A DNA stretch of 7,977 nucleotides from Muribaculaceae bacterium (GTDB taxonomy: Bacteria; Bacteroidota; Bacteroidia; Bacteroidales; Muribaculaceae): contig JAFLTK010000014.1 in the NCBI GenBank assembly GCA_022511505.1, positions 1-7,977 of the forward strand, written 5' to 3'. Made by a program: the position numbers and the translations under genes. The notes beneath the pieces are model-generated. The model was not told the origin of the DNA, made no database searches, and saw only the letters and a list, made by a program, of their open reading frames with translations. Below, one piece after another: positions 1 to 5,590 of the stretch (positions within the stretch are counted from its first letter, which is position 1; every line of letters starts with the position of its first letter).

Positions 1-850
1 GCATGCCGTTGCGGCCGTTGCGCGTCGGCATGACGCAATACATCATGTCGACGCCACGGTCGATAGCCTCGAGGATGTTGGCCGGCGTGCCGACGCCCAT
101 CAGATAGCGGGGCTTGTCGGCGGGGAGAATGTCGTTGACAACCTCAATCATTTCATACATCACTTCGGCCGGCTCGCCGACGGCGAGTCCGCCGATAGCG
201 TTGCCGTCGGCACCGAGCTCGGCCACCTCGCGGGCGGCGCGTTGGCGCAGGTCTTTGTAGGTGCATCCCTGAACGATAGGGAAATAGGCCTGTCGATAGC
301 CATAAAGGCCCTCGGTCTCGTTGTATCGTTTCCACCCGCGATGCAACCAGCGCATCGTCAGGTCGAGCGACTTGCGGGCATAGTCGTAGGACGACGTTCC
401 GGGGGGACACTCGTCGAGCGCCATCATGATGTCGGCACCGATAATGCGCTCGATATCAACCACATTCTCGGGGGTAAACAGGTGTCGCGAGCCGTCGATA
501 TGGCTACGGAAATGGGCACCTTCCTCGGTCAACTTGCGGTTGGACGACAATGAGAATACCTGAAAGCCGCCGCTATCGGTCAAAATCGGTCGGTCCCATC
601 CGTTGAACTTGTGGAGGCCTCCGGCTTTTTGCAAAATCTCGGTACCGGGCCTTAGGTACAGGTGATATGTGTTGCCAAGGATGATTTGCGCCTTGATGTC
701 GTCGCGCAACTCGGCAAGATGAACACCCTTGACACTGCCAAGGGTGCCTACGGGCATGAAAATGGGAGTCTCGATTGTGCCGTGATCGGTTGTGATCAGG
801 CCCGCACGGGCTGCCGTTGATGGTGCTGTTGCTTGTAATTTAAAGTCCAT
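1..850 (-). CDS. tgt: tRNA-guanine transglycosylase (queuine tRNA-ribosyltransferase), partial: C-terminus beyond window
   Basis: Cytosolic enzyme that swaps guanine 34 of GUN-anticodon tRNAs for a queuosine precursor base (preQ1 in most bacteria). Translating back from the ATG at 850-848 gives 283 residues before the left edge; the family is about 375 long, so only the C-terminal quarter (zinc Cys/His site) is missing. Visible landmarks are ARAGLITTDHG (residues 15-24), GNTYHLYLRPG (59-69), DSGGFQVFS (92-100, with the general-acid/base Asp92), FRSHIDG (114-120), ADIMMALDECPPG (139-151), FPIVQG (190-195), GGLAVGEP (220-227) and YLMGVGTP (249-256). The last visible stretch reads GVDMMYCVMPTRNGRNG (266-282), where the family norm is ...MFDCVMPTR..., so the catalytic nucleophile Asp is Tyr271 here. 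The start is supported by a TAAATTTG box 15 bases upstream and by the N-terminus aligning with Bacteroidales Tgt. Family assignment is very secure; activity is less certain because of Tyr271. Confidence 0.96.
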   Translation of the reverse strand, partial: MDFKLQATAPSTAARAGLITTDHGTIETPIFMPVGTLGSVKGVHLAELRDDIKAQIILGNTYHLYLRPGTEILQKAGGLHKFNGWDRPILTDSGGFQVFSLSSNRKLTEEGAHFRSHIDGSRHLFTPENVVDIERIIGADIMMALDECPPGTSSYDYARKSLDLTMRWLHRGWKRYNETEGLYGYRQAYFPIVQGCTYKDLRQRAAREVAELGADGNAIGGLAVGEPAEVMYEMIEVVNDILPADKPRYLMGVGTPANILEAIDRGVDMMYCVMPTRNGRNGM

Positions 851-865
851 AATCAATTGAGAGTG

Positions 866-873
866 CAAATTTA
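866..873 (-). promoter_or_regulatory. Bacteroidetes -7 box (TAAATTTG) for tgt
   Basis: On the minus strand this reads GCTAAATTTGCAC and matches the Bacteroidetes -7 consensus TAnnTTTG. It ends 15 bases before the tgt ATG, which would give a very short leader. No TTTG -33 element is visible at the usual 19-21 base spacing, so this is a box match only. Confidence 0.5.
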
Positions 874-1010
874 GCAAAAAAGGCGCGTGTCAGGGCCATA
901 AATGCGCGGAAAAAGAAAAAAACGCGTGCCGAGAGTCGGAAACAAGTCAGAAAACGGGCAAGAAACGAGAAAATGTGTAAATTTGGCACGACATTTGTTA
1001 TATAGATGTG

Positions 1011-1018
1011 TAGATTTG
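1011..1018 (+). promoter_or_regulatory. Bacteroidetes -7 box (TAGATTTG) for the large TPR gene
   Basis: The box matches TAnnTTTG and lies 15 bases before the ATG at 1034, mirroring the tgt side. A second match, TAAATTTG, lies at 978-985. TTTG also occurs at 994-997 and 982-985, but at spacings of 13 and 25 bases rather than the usual 19-21. The region 851-1033 is thus a divergent promoter region; I see no other gene in it. Confidence 0.45.
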
Positions 1019-1033
1019 GAAAAAAAGACGATA

Positions 1034-3232
1034 ATGAACAACACCCCCACCCATCCGCTATATAAAGTCGCCTCTGACGCATCCCAATATAAACATCGTC
1101 ACGGCGTCTATCAGGCCGTCGACAAGATGGTTCTCGACCTTGACACTGCCGGCATCGAGGGTGCCATCAGGCAGAGTGTCTCGGCCTTTTCGGCTAAGAT
1201 TCGGGCGCTTAAAGACGATGTGCTCAACGGCACTGTCACCGACGACGAGGCTATCGCGCGCTATGAAGCCGCCTCGCGAGAGTTTGACGACTTGATTACA
1301 CGCATGCAGCGCACGGCCATGTCAATTTCAACGTCCACGCTCTATTTCAGCACTTTACGGTTGATGAGACACCGCGCCGGCGAGAACTTTGCCACGCTCC
1401 ACGACCGCCTTGACGCGGCCGTTGACCGCGGCGATACCCGCGCCGTCGAGGATGCGAGCCGCGACCTGTTCCTGCGTCTATGGACCGGCCACCCTCTCAG
1501 CGCCGAGGCTCTCGACCAAGTGACCCTAATCATCCTCGACGAGCGTTATCCGCTCCCGACGCGCTGTCAACTTGTAGCCGCCATGACGCTCGGGCTGATT
1601 GAATATTATGACGAGAACCGCCTGCTGAAGTTGCTCGACATCTATTTCAGCGCCGACGATGCCGTTGTCTCGCTCCGCGCCCTGACCGGCTTTATGCTCG
1701 CCATGCACCTCAACACCGACCGCCGGTTCAGCCCCGCCATCCTCGAGAAAATCGACCTCCTCAACCTCCATCCTCGCTGGAACGACGACAAGGACATGGT
1801 GTTCTGCCAGTTAATAAGAACCCTCGATACCGAGCGGCTTGCCGAGCGGCTGTCAAAAGATGTCATCCCCGGGCTGATGAAAATGAAGCCGCTCATCGAC
1901 GACCTCAGCAACAAGGGCGAAATCAACCCCGAGGAGATGTTTGAAGACAACCCCGAGTGGCAGAAGATGCTCGAAGAGAGTGGGTTGCAGGAGCGGCTTG
2001 TCGAGTTCTCGGAAATCGCCGAGCAAGGGGGCGACCTTTTTATGAGCACATTCTCGGCCATGAAAAATTTCCCGTTTTTCAACAATATCGAGAACTGGTT
2101 CATCCCGTTCGCGACCACTCGCTCAGAGTTTGCATCGGCCGAGTTTGACACCTTCCGCCCGTTGCTGAAAGGGATTGAACGCGGCATGAAAATGTGTGCC
2201 AGCGACAAATATTCCATGGCCTTCGCGCTGACGCGCATGAACGACGCCGTGCGCCAAATGATAAATTCTCAGTTACAGGAACACGCCCGCCAGCTCGAGG
2301 AAATCGAGAAAAGCGAACTATTGCCCGAGCACACCTCGCGCAAGGAAATAGTCAACTTCTATGTTCAGGACCTCTACCGGTTCTACAAACTGTTCTCGCG
2401 CGCGTCAGAGATGACCAACCCCTTTGTCGAGCCGTTCAACATGCTGAAAATTAAAGCATTGCATTTTATAGAGCCGAGCGATGAAACACTCAGGCTCGTC
2501 GGTGATTTCTACCTGAAGCATCACCTCTATGACGATGCCTTGACCGCTTTCATCCTTCTCGAAAGGCGCAACCCCATGGCCGTCGACGTTCTCCAGAAAC
2601 TGGCCGTGTGCAAGTATCGCACCCACTCTCCCCACGAGGCGGTCGCTTACCTCGAAAAAGCCGACCTCATCTCGGGCGACGATTATTGGACGATGCTCAA
2701 CCTCGGCCGCTATTTCCTGCAGATAGACCGGTTTGAGGAAGGCATCCGGGTCATGACACGCGTCATGTCACACCCCGAGTCACAAAAAGACCTGCGCGCC
2801 CACGCGACCCTCATCCGCCTCTACATCAAGACCGGCAACCTCGACGCGATGAAAGGTGTCCTCGAGAAAGCGCGCCTTGAGGGACTGCTCGACAGCACCC
2901 GGGGGCGCCTGCTCGAGGCCGAGGCACTTACATGGACCGACGACTATTTCCGCGCCCTAGACATCTACCGCCGCCTCCGGTTTGACGGCATCACGCTCAA
3001 GGGCGCCGACCTCGCGGCAATGGCATGTTGCGAATGGCTCGCCGGCTTCCGCGAAGACGCCATCGCCACCATGCAACAAGCCGTCGCCGCCACCCCCTCG
3101 ACCGCCACCGTCGGCCCGGACGCCGTCACCCCCTCAACCGCCACCCACGCTCTTGAAGCCGCCATCCACCCCCGCCTCGCCGGCGAGCACCCCGCCCTCG
3201 TCCCCTTCCTCACCTCCCTCCTCCGGGTCTAA
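1034..3232 (+). CDS. Large cytoplasmic TPR-type repeat protein, function unknown
   Basis: A 732-residue soluble protein with no signal peptide and no membrane segment. The N-terminal half (about 1-300) is mostly predicted helical. An acidic stretch (about 289-335) is followed by an aromatic patch, FPFFNNIENWFIPF (346-359), which I associate from memory with a Bacteroidales family annotated only as tetratricopeptide repeat protein. Residues 410-430 are charged and helical, possibly a short coiled coil. TPR-like helix pairs with typical A/L/Y/G spacing run from about 485 to 685. The reading frame is open back to an ATG at 902, but I chose the ATG at 1034: it follows the TAGATTTG box at 1011-1018 by 15 bases and is followed by an ordinary protein N-terminus, whereas 902-1033 would add a Lys/Arg-rich leader made of promoter sequence. 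The C-terminal tail holds a 12-residue duplication (TPSTAT twice, 688-704). A scaffold role is only inferred from the TPRs. Confidence 0.88.
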   Translation: MNNTPTHPLYKVASDASQYKHRHGVYQAVDKMVLDLDTAGIEGAIRQSVSAFSAKIRALKDDVLNGTVTDDEAIARYEAASREFDDLITRMQRTAMSISTSTLYFSTLRLMRHRAGENFATLHDRLDAAVDRGDTRAVEDASRDLFLRLWTGHPLSAEALDQVTLIILDERYPLPTRCQLVAAMTLGLIEYYDENRLLKLLDIYFSADDAVVSLRALTGFMLAMHLNTDRRFSPAILEKIDLLNLHPRWNDDKDMVFCQLIRTLDTERLAERLSKDVIPGLMKMKPLIDDLSNKGEINPEEMFEDNPEWQKMLEESGLQERLVEFSEIAEQGGDLFMSTFSAMKNFPFFNNIENWFIPFATTRSEFASAEFDTFRPLLKGIERGMKMCASDKYSMAFALTRMNDAVRQMINSQLQEHARQLEEIEKSELLPEHTSRKEIVNFYVQDLYRFYKLFSRASEMTNPFVEPFNMLKIKALHFIEPSDETLRLVGDFYLKHHLYDDALTAFILLERRNPMAVDVLQKLAVCKYRTHSPHEAVAYLEKADLISGDDYWTMLNLGRYFLQIDRFEEGIRVMTRVMSHPESQKDLRAHATLIRLYIKTGNLDAMKGVLEKARLEGLLDSTRGRLLEAEALTWTDDYFRALDIYRRLRFDGITLKGADLAAMACCEWLAGFREDAIATMQQAVAATPSTATVGPDAVTPSTATHALEAAIHPRLAGEHPALVPFLTSLLRV
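3086..3157 (+). repeat. Imperfect 36-bp tandem duplication inside the TPR gene 3' end
   Basis: The 24-base block at 3086-3109 recurs at 3122-3145 with two mismatches, giving a period of 36 bases (12 codons). It encodes AATPSTATVGPD followed by AVTPSTATHALE. Frame is kept, so it only lengthens the Pro/Thr/Ala-rich tail. The surrounding 3' end is strongly C-rich on the plus strand. Confidence 0.8.
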
Positions 3233-3278
3233 ACCGCCCGCCCGCGTGGCCGTAGCGTGGCGGGGAGGCTTTGGAACT

Positions 3279-3560
3279 ATTAAGGCTACTTTTGTATTTA
3301 TTTCCAGCGAATACAAAAAATGGTCAGCGATGACAAAAGAAGAACGCGTCCAAGCGTGCTACCAACACGCTTGCCTTAAGTACACCTCTAATGAGATGAT
3401 GACGAACAAATCATTCCGAGAAAGAATGGGCTTAGAGGATAAAAATTATGCTTCAATATCAGTTGTTATCGCTGAAACTCTGAAACGAGGACTGATAAAA
3501 ATAGGTACTCCCGAAGGAACCAATCGAAGGGATATTGCTTATGTTCCAGTCTGGGGTTGA
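3279..3560 (+). pseudogene. C-terminal remnant of an AlbA_2/RecG-like ATP-binding (putative DNA-binding) protein
   Basis: The frame ends at TGA 3558-3560 and reads ACYQHACLKY, then MTNKSFRERMGLEDKN, then a helix ending in TLKRGLIKI, and a final AYVPVWG. I recognise this as the C-terminal winged-helix-like end of long accessory proteins annotated as AlbA_2 domain, ATP-binding or RecG-related putative transcriptional regulators, normally several hundred residues long. The similarity seems to begin near KATFVF (about 3282), upstream of the only good ATG (3330, giving 76 residues). Upstream of about 3279 the frame is merely a proline-rich shadow of the TPR gene. The stretch is visibly AT-richer than both neighbours. 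My reading is the 3' stump of a laterally acquired gene. The alternative is a small free-standing winged-helix protein started at 3330, since a TACTTTTG box lies at 3287-3294. The family resemblance is from memory. Confidence 0.6.
3287..3294 (+). promoter_or_regulatory. Possible -7 box (TACTTTTG) before the AlbA_2-type remnant
   Basis: The sequence matches TAnnTTTG and lies 35 bases before the ATG at 3330. A TTTG at 3270-3273 is only 13 bases upstream of it. If used, it would drive a 76-residue protein. It also falls inside the stretch that seems to be part of the ancestral reading frame, so it may be chance. Confidence 0.25.
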
Positions 3561-3703
3561 TTTCATGTTATTTCATGTTATAGGAGCTGCCAAAAAAGTA
3601 TTGGTTTGTCACGCTAACTTAATTTATAATTCTATGTGACAACTATTTACACAAATAAATTTCATGTTGTGTTCATGTCAAAATAAGCGCTATTTCATGT
3701 TAT
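3561..3703 (+). repeat. Cluster of five TTTCATGTTA decamers in an AT-rich gap
   Basis: Copies lie at 3561-3570 and 3571-3580 (perfect tandem pair directly after the stop of the remnant), 3660-3669 (TTTCATGTTG), 3671-3680 (GTTCATGTCA, degenerate) and 3693-3702 (perfect). The last three start 11 and 22 bases apart, that is on one DNA face. The two better-matching outer copies extend to a perfect 13-base direct repeat, TATTTCATGTTAT, at 3569-3581 and 3691-3703, bracketing 109 bases. All copies have the same orientation. They could be binding sites for a recombinase or regulator, iteron-like sites, or the edges of an excised or inserted element; the sequence does not decide. No gene is visible between them. 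Confidence 0.75.
3606..3642. repeat. Inverted repeat TTGTCAC...GTGACAA with 23-base spacer
   Basis: TTGTCAC at 3606-3612 and GTGACAA at 3636-3642 are perfectly complementary arms. The spacer is very AT-rich and contains a smaller AATT-TAT-AATT symmetry at 3621-3631. The element lies inside the segment bracketed by the 13-base direct repeats. No T tract follows, so it does not look like a terminator; an operator or recombinase core-type site is possible. Confidence 0.5.
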
Positions 3704-3865
3704 GAGCGTTGAACGGTAGGCTTAGTAGTGGCGGAGAGGGCTGCGTTTTTCGATGAGATGATTTTTGTCTGCAAAGCGGGTATGAGCCCGAAGGTCGCGG
3801 GCAAAACAAAGCGCGGGGAAAAGCACTTTTTTCGGCGCGGGGAGCGGGTTTTGGAGAAAATTGAG
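3704..3865. other. Intergenic GC-rich segment upstream of the AraC operon, no convincing gene
   Basis: After the AT-rich repeats, composition returns to GC-rich. On the plus strand a frame from GTG 3728 to TAA 3868 encodes 46 residues (beginning VAERAAFFDEMIF, basic at its end) without a ribosome binding site or promoter; internal ATG 3758 would give 36 residues. The minus strand is also open across much of it. Short complementary blocks exist: CGGG 3777-3780, CCCG 3787-3790 and CGGG 3798-3801 could form two mutually exclusive hairpins. GCGCGGGGA occurs twice (3811-3819 and 3835-3843). I cannot assign a function. Confidence 0.35.
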
Positions 3866-3873
3866 TAACTTTG
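3866..3873 (+). promoter_or_regulatory. Bacteroidetes -7 box (TAACTTTG) driving the AraC-TPR-SGNH operon
   Basis: TAACTTTG is a canonical -7 match. It ends only five bases before the ATG at 3879, so transcription starting the usual few bases downstream would begin at or next to the start codon, making the mRNA leaderless or nearly so. A TTTG lies at 3850-3853, 12 bases upstream of the box, shorter than the textbook spacing. Confidence 0.6.
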
Positions 3874-3878
3874 CGCGT

Positions 3879-4736
3879 ATGACAATTAATCCAACCGCCA
3901 TCAGGCAACAGTTGCAGAAGCGCGGCATCCTCGTGTTTTCGCGCTTGGAGGACATCTCGGGAATGGTGCTACCCAACCGCCTCGAGATGCTACTGATGTG
4001 TATATGTGTCAAGGGCTCTATCTCGGCCACGATTGACTTGCGTACGATGCAGATGACATCGTCGTCGATAATGGTGTTGCGTCCCGGCCATGCCGTCAAC
4101 AATATCAAGGCCTCGGCCGATTTCGAGGGCTTTTTCTTTGTAGCGGGCGTCGACAAACTGTCGACAATCCTGCCGCTGATGTCGCGCCTGATGCCGTGCG
4201 CGCTCTACTATGCCGCCAACCCCATCATCCGAGTCAGCCCCGAGGAGATTGCTACCCAGCAGTCGCTTTTCAACCTGCTGCGCGCAAAGATGAACAACGA
4301 CGCCAACCCCTACCGTGACCAGGTAATTTCGGCCGTGATTGAGTTGATTTTCTATGAAGTGCTGGGCATCTACACGGCGGCGATGACACGCCCCGTGGGC
4401 CACTCGTCGCGTGGCGAGCAGTTGATGACCAACTTTATGAATCTGGTTGACAAGCACTTCCGCCGTGAGCGCACTGTTCTTTTTTATGCCCGCGAACTTT
4501 GTGTCAGCCCCAAGCATCTGTCGACGGTTGTCAAGGAGGTCAGCGGTCGCACGGCCGGCGAGTGGATTGACGACGCCGTCATTCTCGAGTCAAAATTGCT
4601 GTTGCGCAACACCGCTCTCTCCATTCAGGAGATTTCCAACTCGCTGTCGTTTCCCAACCAATCGTTTTTCGGCAAATATTTCAAACAGCACACCGGGCTT
4701 TCGCCTCGGCAGTTCCGCAATTCGCCCGTCCTATGA
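3879..4736 (+). CDS. AraC-family transcriptional regulator
   Basis: A 285-residue DNA-binding regulator. Residues 1 to about 170 form the sensing/dimerisation part, beta-rich to about residue 90 and cupin-like in feel (RLEMLLMCICVKGSISATIDL, then MVLRPGHAV), followed by helices. Residues about 190-282 form the AraC double helix-turn-helix: first HTH near LFYARELCVSPKHLSTVVKEV (201-221), second near SIQEISNSLSFPNQSFFGKYF (248-268), ending in the family signature FKQHTGLSPRQFR (268-280). The frame also opens from a TTG at 3861, but that lies inside the promoter box, so ATG 3879 is preferred. The stop overlaps the next start as ATGA, so it is translationally coupled to the exported TPR protein and probably regulates its own operon. 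The ligand is unknown. Confidence 0.92.
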   Translation: MTINPTAIRQQLQKRGILVFSRLEDISGMVLPNRLEMLLMCICVKGSISATIDLRTMQMTSSSIMVLRPGHAVNNIKASADFEGFFFVAGVDKLSTILPLMSRLMPCALYYAANPIIRVSPEEIATQQSLFNLLRAKMNNDANPYRDQVISAVIELIFYEVLGIYTAAMTRPVGHSSRGEQLMTNFMNLVDKHFRRERTVLFYARELCVSPKHLSTVVKEVSGRTAGEWIDDAVILESKLLLRNTALSIQEISNSLSFPNQSFFGKYFKQHTGLSPRQFRNSPVL

Positions 4737-5584
4737 GAGCAAGATGTATCATAACGGCGCTGATTGTCGCCATGGCGGGACTTTGGGTATGGGCGGCCGA
4801 CGAGGTTGACCCGCGTTTCAGCCTCATGGGCGAGGCCGACGCGGCGATTGCGCGCGGTGATTGGTCGACGGCCGAGAGCCGCCTTGTTGAGGCGCTTGAT
4901 GCCAAGCCGAATGACCCGTCCAACTATCTGCTGATGTCCAACCTCGGCATGGTGCGCTTCAACAAGGGGGAGGACTCGCTCGCGCTGGCCACACTTGACC
5001 GCGCGGCCGAAATCGCGCCGCGATCGGTCACCGTCCTGTCCAATCGCGCGCAGGTGCGTTCGGCTCTCGGCGACTTTGAGGGCGCCGGCCGCGACTATCG
5101 GCTCGTGATGTCGATAGACAGCACCCTCGTCTCGCCCCGCTTCTACCTCGGCGTCATGGCGCTTGCCACCGGCGATACCATCGCCGCCCGCGAGCATGCA
5201 ACCGCCATCAGCCGCCTTGCCCCCGACAGTTTTGAGGACGCTTTTCTTCAAGCCCGTTTGTTGACCGAGCAAGGGGAGCACCGCCTCGCCCTACCTCATT
5301 ACACCGCCCTCATCAAACTCGACGAGCAACCCGAGTATTATGCCGCGCGTGCCCTCTGCTATCTTCACCTCGAGGAACTCAACGAGGCCTCGGCCGACAT
5401 TGCCGCCGGGCTCGCCCTCGACCCCTACAACGGCGACCTGTACCTCTATCGCGCGATGCTCAACAAAATGCGTTTCCGCCCCGACGACGCCCTGCTTGAC
5501 GCACGGCGCGCCGTCACCCTCGGCATCGACCCGCGTCTGGTCGAGTCGCTTCTTGGCTTTACCGACATTAAACCACTTAAATAA
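4733..5584 (+). CDS. Exported TPR-repeat protein
   Basis: A 283-residue protein with an N-terminal signal sequence: basic start MRARC, hydrophobic core about 6-20, likely cleavage after VWA near residue 21-22. I see no lipobox, so it is probably periplasmic rather than a lipoprotein. From about residue 30 to 268 it is a run of six or seven TPR units; recognisable units include ADAAIARGDWSTAESRLVEA (35-54), the one ending ATLDRAAEIAP (86-96), NRAQVRSALGDFEGAGRDY (104-122), HYTALIKLDEQPEYYAARA (189-207) and LYRAMLNKMRFRPDDALLDA (238-257). It starts with a 4-base ATGA overlap on the AraC gene and ends 6 bases before the SGNH hydrolase start, so the three are one operon. TPRs suggest a protein-protein role, perhaps holding a partner in the periplasm; the partner is not shown. 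Function is otherwise unknown. Confidence 0.88.
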   Translation: MRARCIITALIVAMAGLWVWAADEVDPRFSLMGEADAAIARGDWSTAESRLVEALDAKPNDPSNYLLMSNLGMVRFNKGEDSLALATLDRAAEIAPRSVTVLSNRAQVRSALGDFEGAGRDYRLVMSIDSTLVSPRFYLGVMALATGDTIAAREHATAISRLAPDSFEDAFLQARLLTEQGEHRLALPHYTALIKLDEQPEYYAARALCYLHLEELNEASADIAAGLALDPYNGDLYLYRAMLNKMRFRPDDALLDARRAVTLGIDPRLVESLLGFTDIKPLK

Positions 5585-5590
5585 ACCACG

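Noticed and set aside
902..1033. Extension of the large TPR protein to the ATG at 902 (44 more residues)
   Set aside because: The added residues are a Lys/Arg-rich stretch encoded by the AT-rich divergent promoter region, and both -7 boxes would lie inside the gene. ATG 1034 follows the box by 15 bases.
1642..2238. 198-residue minus-strand open frame inside the TPR gene
   Set aside because: Ser/Arg-rich shadow of the plus-strand gene without family features or promoter; likewise the long minus-strand frames at 3990-4517, 4625-5281 and 5291-6031 inside the AraC, TPR and SGNH genes.
3234..3264. GC-rich hairpin (CCCGC 3241-3245 with GCGGG 3260-3264) just after the TPR stop as a terminator
   Set aside because: The stem is only five pairs with a 14-base loop and no following T tract; several alternative pairings arise simply from the CCG/CGG repeats.
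2982..3278. Proline/serine-rich N-terminal part of the frame leading into the AlbA_2-type remnant
   Set aside because: It is the alternative reading of the C-rich TPR gene end; its Pro/Ser composition comes from codon bias, not from a real low-complexity protein.
3561..3703. CRISPR array
   Set aside because: The repeats are only about 10 bases, the spacing is irregular (10, 89, 11, 22) and there are no cas genes; the array does not fit CRISPR dimensions.
3819..3832. AAAAG-CA-CTTTT followed by T's as a rho-independent terminator
   Set aside because: The two-base loop is too small and the stem is nearly all A-T; it also lies just upstream of a promoter, with no gene ending there.
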